Positions 29,290 through 39,550 of a stretch of DNA of 64,000 nt are shown here, piece by piece (position 1 is the first letter of the stretch; each line of letters starts with the position of its first letter). Where the stretch lies: the NCBI GenBank assembly GCA_016704305.1, contig JADJAL010000007.1, positions 1 to 64,000 on the forward strand, given 5' to 3'. Under the pieces are notes generated by a model that saw nothing but the letters and a program-made list of their open reading frames with translations, did no database searches and was not told the origin of the DNA. Origin of the DNA: Haliea sp. (lineage in GTDB: Bacteria; Pseudomonadota; Gammaproteobacteria; Pseudomonadales; Halieaceae). The translations under genes and the position numbers were made by a program.

Positions 29290-32200
29290 GCGTTGACTCC
29301 TCCAGCAGTGACGAGCGGTCGATGGAACGCGTTGTAGATGATGGGCAACAGGAACAGCGTCAGCAGGGTGGAACTGATCAGGCCGCCAATCACCACGATA
29401 GCCAATGGCCGCTGTATCTCCGAACCGGGCCCGGAGGCCAGCAGCAGAGGCACCAGTCCGAACGCGCAGATGGTGGCCGTCATCATCACCGGCGCAACCG
29501 GCGCATCGCACCCTCGGTCACCACCGTGAGGATATCCAGGCCCTTCTCGCGCAACTGGTTGAAGTAGCTCATCATCACCACGCCATTGAGCACCGCAATG
29601 CCCAACAGCGCAATGAAGCCGACCGAGGCGGGCACCGACAGGAATTCCCCCGTGACCCACAACCCCATCAGGCCACCGGTCAAAGCGAACGGGATGTTGG
29701 ACAGGATGATCAGTGTCTGTTTGAAGGAACGGAACGTCAGGAACAGCAGCAGCGCGATCAGCGACAGCGCGAGCGGCACCACCAGCATCAGGCGCGCGGC
29801 CGCGCGCTGCTGGTTCTCGAACTCGCCGCCCCACTCCAGGCGATAGCCGTCCGGCAGCGCGACCGACTCGGCAATCAGGGCCTGAGCCTCCTCCACGAAG
29901 CCCACCAGATCGCGTTCGGCCACGTCGGTGCGGATCACGCTGAAGCGCTGGCCCGATTCGCGAGAGATCAGGATAGGGCCTTCGACGCGCTTGATGCTCG
30001 CCACATCCGCCAGCGGTATCTGCCCGCCACCGGGCAGGTCGATGACGCTGTCGCGCAACTGCGCCAGGCCGTCGCCTTCAATGGCTGCATAGCGCAGCAC
30101 CAGTGGAATGCGCGCGCTGCCTTCCATCACGCTGCCGAGCGTCACGCCTTCGATCTCTGCCCGCAGGCGCGTCTGCAGCGCATCGGCATCGAGGCCCAGC
30201 CGCCCGGCCATGACACGGTCGACATCCACCTGCAGGTACTGCGCGCCCTCGTTGAGCGTGGCGATGGTGTCGATGGCGCCGGGAATCCCTTCCACCTCGG
30301 TGGCAATTTGCTGGGCCAGTGCGTTTAGTGTGTCCAGGTCCGGTCCGAACAGCTTGATCGCGACATCGCCGCGCGAGCCTGTCAGCATTTCCGACACACG
30401 CATATCGATGGGCTGGGTAAAACCATAGTTCAGGCCGACAAAGCGGTCCATGACCTCGCGCAGGTGCTGCTCCAGCTCGGCCTTGGTGTCCACGCGCCAC
30501 TCCTGCGGCGGGCGCAGCTGCAGGAACATGTCCGTCTCGTTCAGGCCCATCGGATCCATGCCCATTTCATCAGAGCCGATGCGTGAGACCACGCGCGCCA
30601 CCTCGGGCACTTCGGCCAGGATCGCGCGCTCCACCTCCAGCACGATGCGCGTGTTGGCCTCGAGGCTGATCGACGGAATGGTTTCCAGTTGCACCAGGAT
30701 GTCGCCCTCGTCCATGGTCGGCATGAACGTCTTGCCCACCAACGGGAACACGACCACGCTCGCCACCAGCAAGCCCCCTGCCGCAACCAACAACGGGAGT
30801 GGATGCAGCAACGCTTTCTTCAGCAAGGGAGCGTACAGCGCGGCCAGCGTGCGGCTGAGCCAGGGATCGACGTGGGCGTCTGCACGCACCAGGAACGATG
30901 CAACGACGGGAATCAGCGTCAGCGACAGGAGCAGCGAGCCCAACAACGCGAAGACGATGGTGATGGTCACTGGTCCGAACAATTTGCCTTCCAGTCCCTC
31001 CAGGGACAGCAGCGGCAGGAACACGATGACGATGATGAGAATACCCGAGGTCACCGGCGCGGCGACATCGCGCACGGCGCGGTAGATGACGTGCAGCAGC
31101 GGCAACTGGCGCGGGCCGCCGCGCTGATGCGCGAGGGAGGAGACGATGTTTTCGACTATCACGATCGAAGAATCCACCAGCATGCCGATCGCGATGACCA
31201 GCCCCCCCAGGCTCATCAGGTTGGCGGACATATCCATGCTGCCCATCATCAAAAAGGTGAACAGCGCCGAGAGCGGCAGGATCACCGCCACCGTCAGCGC
31301 CGCCCGCACATTGCCGAGGAACAGGCCGAGGAGAATGACCACCAGCACTACGGCTTCCACCAGCGCCGACGAGACCGTGCCCACGGCGCTCTCGATCAGC
31401 ACTGTGCGGTCATAGAACACCTTGAGTTGGGTGCCTTCCGGCAGCGTGTCCTGCAACTCCTCCAGCCGCGCCTGCACACCTTGCACCACTTCCCGCGAGT
31501 TGGCGCCACGCAGGGCGATCACGAGGCCCTGCACGGTTTCCGCGCCGCCATCGGCGGTGACGGCGCCATAACGTTCCAGGCTGCCAGTGCTGACGGTGGC
31601 CACCTCTGACAGCGGCAAGTACTCGCCCTGCGCATTCATGACCTGCGTATTGCCGATGTCGGCGAGATCCCGAATGGCGCCGGCAACCCGCACCAGTATG
31701 ACTTCCTCGCCCTGGTCGATGCGCCCCGCACCGTCGTTCTTGTTGTTGGCTGCCAGTGCATCCTTGATGTCCTGCAGGCTGACGCCCAGCGCCTGCATCG
31801 CCTCGCGGCGCGGCTTGACCTCATAGGTGCGCACGAACCCGCCGAGGGAATTCACATCGGCGACACCGGGCACGGTGCGCAGTGCGGGACGGATGGTCCA
31901 GTCCAGCAGGAAGCGTTTCTGCTCAAGGGTCATGGCCGGATTGTCGATGGTGAACATGAACATGTCCCCCAGCGGCGTGCTCATGGGCGCCAGGCCGCCA
32001 CTGATGCCGCCGGGCAGATTGCCCCAGACATTGTTGAGTCGCTCTGCCACCTGTTGGCGCGCCCAGTAGATGTCCGTCCCGTCAGCAAAATCCAGGGTGA
32101 TGGCGGTCAGGGCATACTTTGAGATGGAGCGCAGCATGGTCTGGAAGGGAATGCCCAGCAGCTCCACCTCCACGGGCTGCGTGATCAGCGCCTCGACTTC

Positions 32201-32380
32201 TTCCGGCGTCATGCCCGGCGCCTTGATGATGATCTTCACCTGTGTTGGCGAGATGTCGGGAAAGGCGTCAATCGGCAGGTTGAGCAGCGCACGGCCGCCA
32301 AATCCCAGCAGCAGCAGGGACAGCAGAATCACCATAAGGCGCTGGCTGAGCGAGGCTTGTATCAGGTAGGCGAGCATCAT
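29286..32380 (-). CDS. Heavy-metal RND efflux pump (CusA/CzcA family), one frame break near the C-terminus
   Basis: The inner-membrane proton antiporter of a tripartite metal exporter has about 1031 residues after correction. N-terminal features are SQRLMVILLSLLLLGFGG, LPIDAFPDISPTQVKI and DFADGTDIYWARQQVAERL. In TM4, LGGLVIAIGMLVDSSIVIVE carries Asp403 and Glu410 but lacks the extra Asp of CzcA (DFG), like CusA. The DEMGMDPMGLNETDMFLQL segment is methionine-rich. The main frame ends at 29486 after EGAMRRL. The other frame continues PVMMTATICAFGLVPLLL through the last helices to 29286. A break near 29498-29505 explains this. The metal is uncertain, with monovalent Cu/Ag favoured by the TM4 pattern. 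Confidence 0.92.
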
Positions 32381-33504
32381 TCACCCCCGCCCAGGCCGAG
32401 TTGTATGCCCTTGAGCACCGCCGTGCCCTGGACGGCGATCTCCTCGCCGACGGCAATGCCGGTAGTCGCGAGATAATCCGCGCCGATCGATTGCAATGGC
32501 AGCGTACGGGCTTCCACGCCTTCAGCGGAACGCACATACACTGTCGTGTTGCTGCCGCTGTGGACGACTGCCCGGGCAGGAATGAGCACCCCGGGTGCGG
32601 CGGGTGGCAGTATGAGCGAGAGTATCTGCCCGGGAGTGAAACTCACCTGGTCGTCGAACTCCGCCAACAGCTCGATGGTCTGGTTGCTGCTGTCGATCAC
32701 GTAATTCCGCTGTCGCAAGGTGAGCGGCTCCGCGCTGCCCGCGACGCTGAGCCGCTGGCCGATCTGCAGTGCAGCGGCAGCCCGCGCGGACACCTGCGCG
32801 CGCGCCCAGAGTCGCGCTCCGGAATTGAGCGTCGCAAGCACATCACCTGCCTGCACATAGGCGCCGACGCTGTACAGGCGCTGGCTCAGGATGCCGTCGG
32901 TACCAGCGATGAGGTAGTACTCGCCAAGCCCGCGGCCCTGCTCGCGCAGCGCCTGCAGCATGGCCGTGTCGAAGCCGCCCTGGGCGAGCAGCGCACGAGC
33001 GCTGCGCTCGGTGAAGGCTGCCTGCTGCTGAGACAGGCGCGCCTGGTTCAGGCGCTGCTGGGCAATCACACCTTGCTCGAAGAGTGTTTCATCCTTGCGC
33101 AGCGCGAAGTTGGCGCTCTGCAGCGCAGTGGCCGCTTCCATCCAGGCTTCCTGCAGCGGCAGCACGTCCTGGCTGCGCAGGGTGGCCAGCACACTGCCGG
33201 CGGTCACCGCCGCACCGGCGATGTACTTCCACGCGATGATCGTTCCGCCCCACGCTGCCGTCACGCTGTCACTGCTCTCGGGCGAGTTGATCACGGTGGC
33301 GGGATAGCGCACACCCGCTGTGGTATCCACCGCCAGCGCAGGCGCAAACACCACGCCCATGCGGGCGATATCCTCTGCGCTGATGGCCACGGATTCAGCG
33401 TAGCTCTCCTGCGCGCTCTCCTGCGCGCCCAGCCGGGTGCAGAATGCGAAAGACAGAAGCGCAACAACGCCCACTGCACAACCGCCTCGAATTTTGGTCA
33501 TCAT
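32377..33504 (-). CDS. RND efflux periplasmic adaptor (CusB/CzcB-like)
   Basis: This 375-residue membrane-fusion protein has a signal peptide (GGCAVGVVALLSFAFCTRLGA) with cleavage expected near residue 27. A lipoyl/barrel-sandwich half (SVTAAWGGTIIAWKYIAGAAV), a helical hairpin (about 125-190, rich in Ala and Gln) and a second lipoyl half with LIAGTDGILSQRLYSVGAYV follow. The beta-barrel segment is RLSVAGSAEPLTLRQRNYVI. No N-terminal methionine-rich metal-binding tail as in CusB and no His-rich region as in CzcB is seen, so metal delivery may differ. It overlaps the tolC-like gene before it and the pump gene after it. Confidence 0.9.
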   Translation of the reverse strand: MMTKIRGGCAVGVVALLSFAFCTRLGAQESAQESYAESVAISAEDIARMGVVFAPALAVDTTAGVRYPATVINSPESSDSVTAAWGGTIIAWKYIAGAAVTAGSVLATLRSQDVLPLQEAWMEAATALQSANFALRKDETLFEQGVIAQQRLNQARLSQQQAAFTERSARALLAQGGFDTAMLQALREQGRGLGEYYLIAGTDGILSQRLYSVGAYVQAGDVLATLNSGARLWARAQVSARAAAALQIGQRLSVAGSAEPLTLRQRNYVIDSSNQTIELLAEFDDQVSFTPGQILSLILPPAAPGVLIPARAVVHSGSNTTVYVRSAEGVEARTLPLQSIGADYLATTGIAVGEEIAVQGTAVLKGIQLGLGGGE

Positions 33505-34754
33505 GGCAATACTCCAACGATCTGGTTGAATTCACAAATCAGGCGCGCGTGGCGCAGGTTCAGGGCATTGAGTTCGCGCGCGCTGAGTCGCGACTGCTGC
33601 AATGCGATAACAACCTGGCTCATGTCGGACTCCCCGGCTTCGAAGGCCGCACGGGCCATGTCCCACTGCTGACGGGCCAGCCGCGTCTGCTCCTCGCTCA
33701 GCGGCAGCGATTCACGCAGGGTAAACAGCTCGTGTTCAACCTCGTGCAACTGCAAGCTCAGCGCGCGCTGCGTGTTGAGGAAATTCACCTCGGCGTCGAC
33801 CCTGGCGCGACGTGCCGGGCTGGTTGCAGCGTCGACGTGGGCCTGGCCACCGAGGGGGATGGAAATGGACAGCGCCAGGGCGTTGTCATTCTCACTGAAA
33901 TCGTCGGCGCGTTGCCGACGCGACCCGATACTGAGCGTGGGACTGCCACGGGCCTCTACTTCGGCCCTCGTGATCTCGGAGCCTGCCAGATCGATGTCGC
34001 TGCGCAGGAGGCGCAGCAGTGGATGCTCGGGGCCGACTTCCTCAACCGGCGCGGGTGACTCTGCGAGCGCGGCGGCAGGCCGCGCATGCAACCCCGTGAG
34101 GGTGGCGTAGTTGCGCTCGGCATCCACGCGCGCCGCCTCGGCAGTCAGCTCGTTGCGCTGCTGTGCCAGCAACAGGGCGCGCGCCTGCAGCATTCCTGTT
34201 GCGCCGTTTCACCCGCGTTGAACAGAGCTTCGGCGATCACGAGAAGTTCCCGCGCATCAGCGGTGGCGAGTTGCTCCGCCGCCAGCAGTGCATCGGCCTC
34301 CTGCATGGCGGCCAGGGCATGGCGCAACCGTCCGGCCATGTCCAGCCTGAACGCGTCCTGCCACGCGGCGGCCTGCGCATCGTAGTGTTCTCCGCGCGCC
34401 TGCATCGCGCCGCGCTCTCCCGGGCGCCACAGTGGCAGCGCAATGCCGTAGGTCAGCTCGCGCTGGCCCAGGTCGCTGAGCGTGCGATCGTCGATATACT
34501 CAGCCTGCAGGCTCGGGCGCCCGGCGGTCCAGCTATCGCCCTGCGCCGTCATCGCCCGCGCCTGTGCCGCTCGCGCATCGCCTTCCAACGCTTGCGGGGC
34601 GTGCTCCAGTACCTGCGCGAGCAGTACGCTTATGCTCAGGGAAGCATCCCTGGCCAATGGGGCGTGGTCGAGTTCCTGTGCCTGCAGGGCCGACATTGCC
34701 AGCAGCGATAAGTCCGCCCAATACCTTGACACGGCGAAGACTGGATCTGTTCAC
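33501..34754 (-). CDS. TolC family outer-membrane channel of the metal-efflux operon; two frame breaks
   Basis: This is the first gene of the efflux operon. The frame from 34732 gives SISVLLAQVLEHAPQALEG, LGQRELTYGIALPLWRPG and ALLAAEQLATADARELLVIA, ending at 34145. The next frame carries on with MLQARALLLAQQRNELTAEA, TLSIGSRRQRADDFSE and ALALSISIPLGG to 33501, so one break lies near 34190. A further break near 34690-34735 joins the likely start at ATG 34754 (MNRSSLRRVKVLGGLI) to the signal peptide end MSALQAQEL. The corrected protein of about 416 residues has the repeated helical hairpins of CusC/CzcC-type channels. Its stop overlaps the adaptor start. Confidence 0.85.
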
Positions 34755-34810
34755 AGAGCAGGGCCTCCCTTTCGATTGAAGATGTTGGCGCCAGCCTAGG
34801 TGATGCGGTG

Positions 34811-34859
34811 TGAAAATTTTGTCAACGCGGCATGTTTACTTTTTTTTGACATGCGCCGC
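34811..34859. promoter_or_regulatory. Candidate response-regulator operator in the divergent efflux / two-component promoter region
   Basis: TGAAAATTTTGTCAA (34811-34825) is near-palindromic and resembles CusR-type boxes. Next to it GCGGCATGT and ACATGCGCCGC form an imperfect inverted repeat (34827-34859) round a T-tract. TTGACA is present on the minus strand at 34825-34820. The position between divergent efflux and regulator genes fits autoregulated control. Confidence 0.35.
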
Positions 34860-34919
34860 AGGACACTGCCAGAGTCCCGGTGGTGGTGTTGGTGGTATTG
34901 GTAGCACGAGGAACAGGCC

Positions 34920-35603
34920 GTGAAGATTCTGGTGATTGAAGACAACCGCGACATCGCGGCGAATATTGCAGATTACCTGGAGCCGCGAGGCCATGTGCTG
35001 GATTTCGCCGCGACCGGCACGCACGGCCTGCAGCTCGCCCTGCAGGAACACTACGACATCATCGTCCTGGACATCATGTTGCCGGGGCTCGACGGCATGG
35101 CCCTGTGCCGCCGATTGCGCAACGAGGGCCGCAGCGAGGTGCCGGTGCTGATGCTGACCGCCCGCGACCAGTTGGACGACAAGCTCGAAGGCTTCCAGGC
35201 CGGCGCCGATGACTATCTGGTGAAGCCCTTCTCGGTGAAGGAATTGGAAGTACGACTGGAGGCCCTCATCAAGCGCGGCGGGCTGCAAAAGACGCAAACC
35301 CTGGTGGTCGGCGATCTGCACTTCGACCTGCGGACATACGCCGCCACGCGCGCCGGTCGCTCTCTGGAACTCAATCCCATTCAACGCAAACTGCTGGAAC
35401 TGTTGATGCGCAACAGCCACCGCGTCGTCACCCGCGCGGAACTGGAACAACACATCTGGGGCGATGCACTACCCGACAATGATGTATTGCGTACCCACAT
35501 CTACAGCCTGCGCAATGTCGTCGACAAGCCCTTTGCGCAAAAACTCATCCACACGATCCATGGCACCGGCTATCGCCTCGTCGCTGAGCAGGCGCCTGCA
35601 TGA
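34920..35603 (+). CDS. OmpR/PhoB-family response regulator of the metal-efflux locus
   Basis: This is a 227-residue response regulator starting at GTG 34920. The receiver domain has IEDNRD (acidic pair), phospho-acceptor Asp in IIVLDIMLPGLDGM, LMLTARDQLDD and DYLVKPFS (conserved Lys). The C-terminal winged helix shows LELNPIQRKLLELLMRNSHR, AELEQHIWGDALPDNDVLRT and IHTIHGTGYRLV. The neighbourhood (divergent RND operon, sensor kinase downstream) marks it as a CusR/CzcR-type metal-responsive activator. Its stop overlaps the kinase ATG (ATGA). Candidate operators lie at 34811-34859. Confidence 0.93.
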   Translation: MKILVIEDNRDIAANIADYLEPRGHVLDFAATGTHGLQLALQEHYDIIVLDIMLPGLDGMALCRRLRNEGRSEVPVLMLTARDQLDDKLEGFQAGADDYLVKPFSVKELEVRLEALIKRGGLQKTQTLVVGDLHFDLRTYAATRAGRSLELNPIQRKLLELLMRNSHRVVTRAELEQHIWGDALPDNDVLRTHIYSLRNVVDKPFAQKLIHTIHGTGYRLVAEQAPA

Positions 35604-36856
35604 TGCAAAGAACGAGCTTGAAATTCCGGATTCTCGTGGCGTTGGTGTTGATCGTCAGCGTCACCAGCCTGCTGTTCGCCGGGGGCGTGCTGCTGATCAA
35701 GGCGCGGCTGGAGGCGAGCATCTTCGGCGACATGGTGGCGGCGCAAATGCGGTTGCTGACTGCGCAACTGGAAGACGGCAGTTATCACGCGGATGCCCTG
35801 TTCACGGGCTGGGGAATTCCACTTTGGCGAGTCGACGGCGCAGCTCCCTCGCGAAATCACGGCGCTGGCGGCTGGATCGCACCACAGTGTCGCGGCGGGG
35901 GATTTCATCTACCAGGTGGAGGTGGGGGAATGGGACGGCCGTCCGGCCTATTTGACGTACGATGTCACCGAGTGGGAGAACCAGGAGCACGCGGTGCTGC
36001 GCATGTTGCTGTATGGCCTGCTGCTGGTGCTGGTGGTTGCCATCGGGATGGGCTTGACCGCTATCCGGGCCATCCTCGCCCCGGTGCAGACGCTCTCGGA
36101 GCGCCTCACGCAGATCGAACCCGGCCAAGCCAGTCTGCGCCTCGCCGCCGATTATGCGGGCACGGAGATCGGGCCAGATTGCCGCGTCCTTCGACAAGTA
36201 CCAGGAGCGGCTGGAAAAATTCCGTGGAGCGGGAACGCTCCTTCCACGGCGGCGGCCAGCCACGAACTGCGCACGCCGCTGGCTGTGATGATGGGCGCGC
36301 TGGACGTGCTTTCGGCCAATCCGCAAAGCCCGGCTTCGCAGCGCACTGGAGCGCATCAGCCGCGCCTGCGCCGAAAATGCTCGCCTTCATCGAGGCGACG
36401 CTGCTGTTGTCGCGGGAGGAGAGCAACCAGATCGATCAAGGCGCCGCAGCGGATGTCGTAGCGCTGGTGGAGCGCACGCTGGACGACCATGCCGTGCAGA
36501 TTGCCGAACGCTCGCTCGTGATCGTGCGCGACTACGTCGGCACGCCAGTGCTGGCCCAACCGGCCAGCCTGGTGCAGATCACGGTCGGCAACCTGCTGCG
36601 CAATGCCATCGAGCACACGCGTGACGGACGCATTGAGATCCGTATCGAGGACTCGCTCATCGCGATCCGCGACACCGGGGAAGGCATTCCTGCCGACAAA
36701 CTCGCACAGGTGTTCGATCGCAGCTACAGCACCAAGGCGAGCGGAACAGGCCTGGGACTCAACCTGGTCAAACGGATTTGCGATCGCTTTCACTGGACCA
36801 TCACGCTTGAGAGCGCACCCGACCGCGGAACGCTCGCCACGGTGCGATTCCAATAA
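35600..36856 (+). CDS. Sensor histidine kinase of the metal-efflux locus; about six frame breaks
   Basis: The ATG at 35600 overlaps the regulator stop. Homologous segments jump between all three frames: first the TM1 region (LKFRILVALVLIVSVTSLLF) to about 35810. The periplasmic and TM2/HAMP part follows to 36170 (FIYQVEVGEWDGRPAYLTYD, LLYGLLLVLVVAIGMGL), then QIAASFDKYQERLEKF, VERERSF and the H-box ASHELRTPLAVMMGALD. SALERISRACAENARLH comes next, and from about 36375 the ATPase part KMLAFIEATLLLSREE, NLLRNAIEHTRDGRIEI, DTGEGIPADKLAQVFD and KASGTGLGLNLVKRI. The corrected order is that of a CusS/BaeS-like kinase of about 420 residues. The number of breaks is far higher than in neighbours, so either read quality is poor here or the gene is decaying. 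Confidence 0.8.
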   Translation: MMQRTSLKFRILVALVLIVSVTSLLFAGGVLLIKARLEASIFGDMVAAQMRLLTAQLEDGSYHADALFTGWGIPLWRVDGAAPSRNHGAGGWIAPQCRGGGFHLPGGGGGMGRPSGLFDVRCHRVGEPGARGAAHVAVWPAAGAGGCHRDGLDRYPGHPRPGADALGAPHADRTRPSQSAPRRRLCGHGDRARLPRPSTSTRSGWKNSVERERSFHGGGQPRTAHAAGCDDGRAGRAFGQSAKPGFAAHWSASAAPAPKMLAFIEATLLLSREESNQIDQGAAADVVALVERTLDDHAVQIAERSLVIVRDYVGTPVLAQPASLVQITVGNLLRNAIEHTRDGRIEIRIEDSLIAIRDTGEGIPADKLAQVFDRSYSTKASGTGLGLNLVKRICDRFHWTITLESAPDRGTLATVRFQ

Positions 36857-36912
36857 TGGAAAGGGTGAAAGGCCTGACCGCAACCGGGCAATTCACGCGA
36901 AGGAGAACAGCA

Positions 36913-37512
36913 ATGCCACTACGCCGACGTTTTTACACCCTGCTGATCAGCACAAGCCTGTTGGCGCTGGCCGCCAATGCCACGGAACCGGCAGCGACTG
37001 CCGCTACGCAGATCACTGACGCACAGATCAGCAAGGCGCGCACGGCGGTCAATGCGTTGCAGACCGAGCTGCAAACAGCGCTGCAAAACGCAATGCGCGA
37101 TGGCGGCCCCATCGCCGCTATCGAAGTCTGCCAACTGCAGGCGCTGCCCATCACTGCAAGCATCAGTGAACAGCACAAGCTGTACATCCGTCGCACCGCA
37201 TTGAAGCTGCGCAATCCCGCCAACGCGCCGGATGACTGGGAAGCACAGCAACTCGCCGATTTTGCCGCGCGCGCCGAACGGGGCGAATCGTTGGCAACGA
37301 TGGAAGCCGTCAGCCGCGCCGATGGCGAATTCCGCTACATGAAAGCCATTCCGACCGGCGCGGCCTGCACCGGTTGTCACGGCACGCAGATTGCCGAGCC
37401 GCTGGCGAATGCGCTACAAGAACGCTATCCCGCCGATCAGGCCACCGGCTTTGCAGCGGGTGATTTGCGCGGCGCGTTCAGCGTGCGCATTCCGATCGCG
37501 GATACTCTCTAA
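36913..37512 (+). CDS. DUF3365 (Tll0287-like) c-type haem protein, exported
   Basis: The protein is 199 residues from ATG 36913, preceded by AAGGAGA. A signal peptide (RRRFYTLLISTSLLALAANA) is followed by a helical sensor-like domain (VNALQTELQTALQNAMRDGG, AIEVCQLQALPITASI) and a single haem-binding CxxCH in ACTGCHG, then ERYPADQATGFAAGDLRGAF. This is the pattern of DUF3365, periplasmic sensor-type c haem proteins often linked to regulators. It lies 56 bases after the kinase stop and could be part of the same transcript, perhaps tuning the metal response to redox state. The frame is intact. Confidence 0.85.
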   Translation: MPLRRRFYTLLISTSLLALAANATEPAATAATQITDAQISKARTAVNALQTELQTALQNAMRDGGPIAAIEVCQLQALPITASISEQHKLYIRRTALKLRNPANAPDDWEAQQLADFAARAERGESLATMEAVSRADGEFRYMKAIPTGAACTGCHGTQIAEPLANALQERYPADQATGFAAGDLRGAFSVRIPIADTL

Positions 37513-37663
37513 ACACAGCTTTTTCCAACGCGAGAACGTGCAGTGTGCCATCACACGCTGAAGACTAGAGCTGCAGCCCATTTCAAGGGTAATCTGCAGT
37601 CGGTTTCCCACCTTCTTTTAACAATGCCAGCACATCGGCATCAATCTGCTGCAAGGCCAGGGG

Positions 37664-38281
37664 CTATGCGACTGGCTTTTCAGCAACCACCTGGGCAATG
37701 GCCCGCGGCTGCCCACTGACCGGGTCGTGCTCTATCCCCTCGAAATAGTGCAGGATGTCCCATTCGCGAAAGCACTCCCTGAGCTCTCCGAGCCGCAACA
37801 GGAAATCCGGATTGCGGGGGCGGCCAATCTTCGCCTGCTCCACCGTGAATGTTTCATAGATCACCAGCCCGCCGGGTATCACCGCCTCTTTTATGCCCGC
37901 CAGCAGAGGACGGTGCAGGTAACGAAACACCAGTATGGCGCCGAAGGTTTCCGCATCCAGCGGACGCGTGTCGGGTATTTCCAGATCCACCTGCCACGGG
38001 CGCGCCAATTCCCGTTGTCGCTCGCAAGCCTGGGCCGCCAGATGCTGCTTGATGTGCTCCAGGCTTTGGCTATCGCGGTCGGCAAAGACCACGGGTATGC
38101 CACTGGCCAAAAGAAAGAGGCCATTCCTGCCCGTTCCACACGCCAGGTCCAGGGCTGGCGCCCTGTCGCAGGCGAGCGCGATGTTCTGCAGGTAATGCGA
38201 GAGCAGCGTCGACGCTTCCAAATCAATATCCCGGCGCGCAAGTGAGCCGGCAGGATACTTGCGTCGCCGCCGCAATGACAA
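37664..38281 (-). CDS. Class I SAM-dependent methyltransferase, uncertain N-terminus
   Basis: The SAM-binding motif I is ALDLACGTGRNGLFLLASG near residue 43, and PVVFADRDSQSLEHI is motif II. FGAILVFRYLHRPLLAGI and IPGGLVIYETFTVEQAKIG complete a Rossmann methyltransferase of the TehB/UbiE-like small-molecule kind. The rest (LRECFREWDILHYFEGIEHD) is also typical. The frame opens at TTG 38281 with an Arg-rich start unlike family N-termini, which usually have a WxxRY segment; part of the N-terminus may be out of frame. It follows the M23 peptidase gene on the same strand. The substrate is unknown. Confidence 0.8.
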   Translation of the reverse strand: MSLRRRRKYPAGSLARRDIDLEASTLLSHYLQNIALACDRAPALDLACGTGRNGLFLLASGIPVVFADRDSQSLEHIKQHLAAQACERQRELARPWQVDLEIPDTRPLDAETFGAILVFRYLHRPLLAGIKEAVIPGGLVIYETFTVEQAKIGRPRNPDFLLRLGELRECFREWDILHYFEGIEHDPVSGQPRAIAQVVAEKPVA

Positions 38282-38299
38282 TCATGCGCCGCGCGGCGG

Positions 38300-39341
38300 T
38301 CAGTTGGCCGCGGAATAGGCGGCATCCCCCAGCGTCCGCTCGATGTCGGCGACATCGCGACGCAACGCCTCGATTTGTGCTTTGTCGAGCTGCCGGCGCA
38401 GGCTGCCGTGATAGTCGATGGGGTCGAGGGCCTTCTCGCCTTGATCGAGCTGGTAGTGCAGGTGCGGAGCGGTCGAACGACCGGTGTTGCCGCTGAGCGC
38501 AATGACCTGCCCCGCGCTCACCCCCGCTCCCCTCGGCGACCCGGTTCTCGTTGAGGTGCAGGAACTTGGCGAGCACACCGTCGTCGTAGCGGATCTCGAT
38601 GCCGTTCCCGTTCGCAGTCCAGTTCCAATTGGCGCGTGTGACGACCCCCGCGCGCGGGGATATGACCTCGGTACCCACGGGAACCTTGAAGTCCATGCCC
38701 CGGTGCGTGGGGCGGTCCTTCAGCAGGCTGGTGATCTGCTCATACTGCGCGAGTGGGCTCTCCTTCAGGCGGTGCGGAACTTCCGTGCCGTCCAGGTACC
38801 AGTAGCTGGGGTAAGTATCCCCCGGAGCCTGCCAGCGATACGCAGCCAGCGTCCGCCCGAGCTTGCCCGTGCGCAGGCTGCCCGCGGCGACCTCCGGGAA
38901 GCCATCGCTCCCCATGCGCCACACCACCGCGACGGCGTCGCCGGACTGCAGGTCCCTGCGCATGTCGACATCCCAGACAAACAGGCGGGCGAACACGCTG
39001 GCAAGCGCGTCGCCGTCCTGGGCCGCGAGCTGCTGGAAGGTTCGCGCCAGGGAGTGCTCGACCTTGCCGGCGAGCGTCAACCATCCTTCCTCTGGGGCAA
39101 CCGCACCGGCGGCACGCACCGGAGTCGCCGCGGGCGCATCGGCAGCCGCGCCCGGCTGCTGTGCAATTGTGGGAGCGCCGGCATCCTCGCCCTGCGTTGC
39201 GACAGGCTGCCCGGACGCGACTGGCGCTTCTGTGGAGCGACCGCTGAACAAAAGAACAGCGTTGAGCGTCAGCGAACAGCCGAGCAGTACATACAGCAGG
39301 GGAGATATCTTGGCAGATGTCTTGGCAGATGGATCGGGCAT
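38300..39341 (-). CDS. M23 family metallopeptidase, membrane-anchored, one frame break
   Basis: ATG 39341 begins MPDPSAKTSAKISPLLYVLL with a single N-terminal transmembrane helix. An Ala/Pro-rich linker (about 35-85), an OapA-like/LysM-independent spacer (FARLFVWDVDMRRDLQSGDA) and the LytM domain THRGMDFKVPVGTEVISPRA (metal ligands His and Asp) follow. The frame then breaks near 38530 in a C/G-run. The other frame gives AGVSAGQVIALSGNTGRST and the second motif HLHYQL, ending at 38300. The corrected length is about 347 residues. It should cleave peptidoglycan cross-links, or activate amidases as EnvC/NlpD do; both metal-site motifs are present. An apparent start at 39731 is inside the TonB gene antisense and rejected. 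Confidence 0.88.
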
Positions 39342-39550
39342 TGGAACCTCGTAAGGAAATGGAAAGTTAACGTCGCCGCGATCGGGAGACCGCGCAGCGG
39401 CGAGAGTATAAAAGATGCATCGCCTCTTGTGGGCCAGCTGCGACAATATGTCACATCCCCAGGGCGCGGTCGCGTCGATATACTGCCCGACTTTCCGCAC
39501 GGGCCGGCCACAGGTGGCGCGCGCTTCCCACCGATACCCGAGGATTCCAC

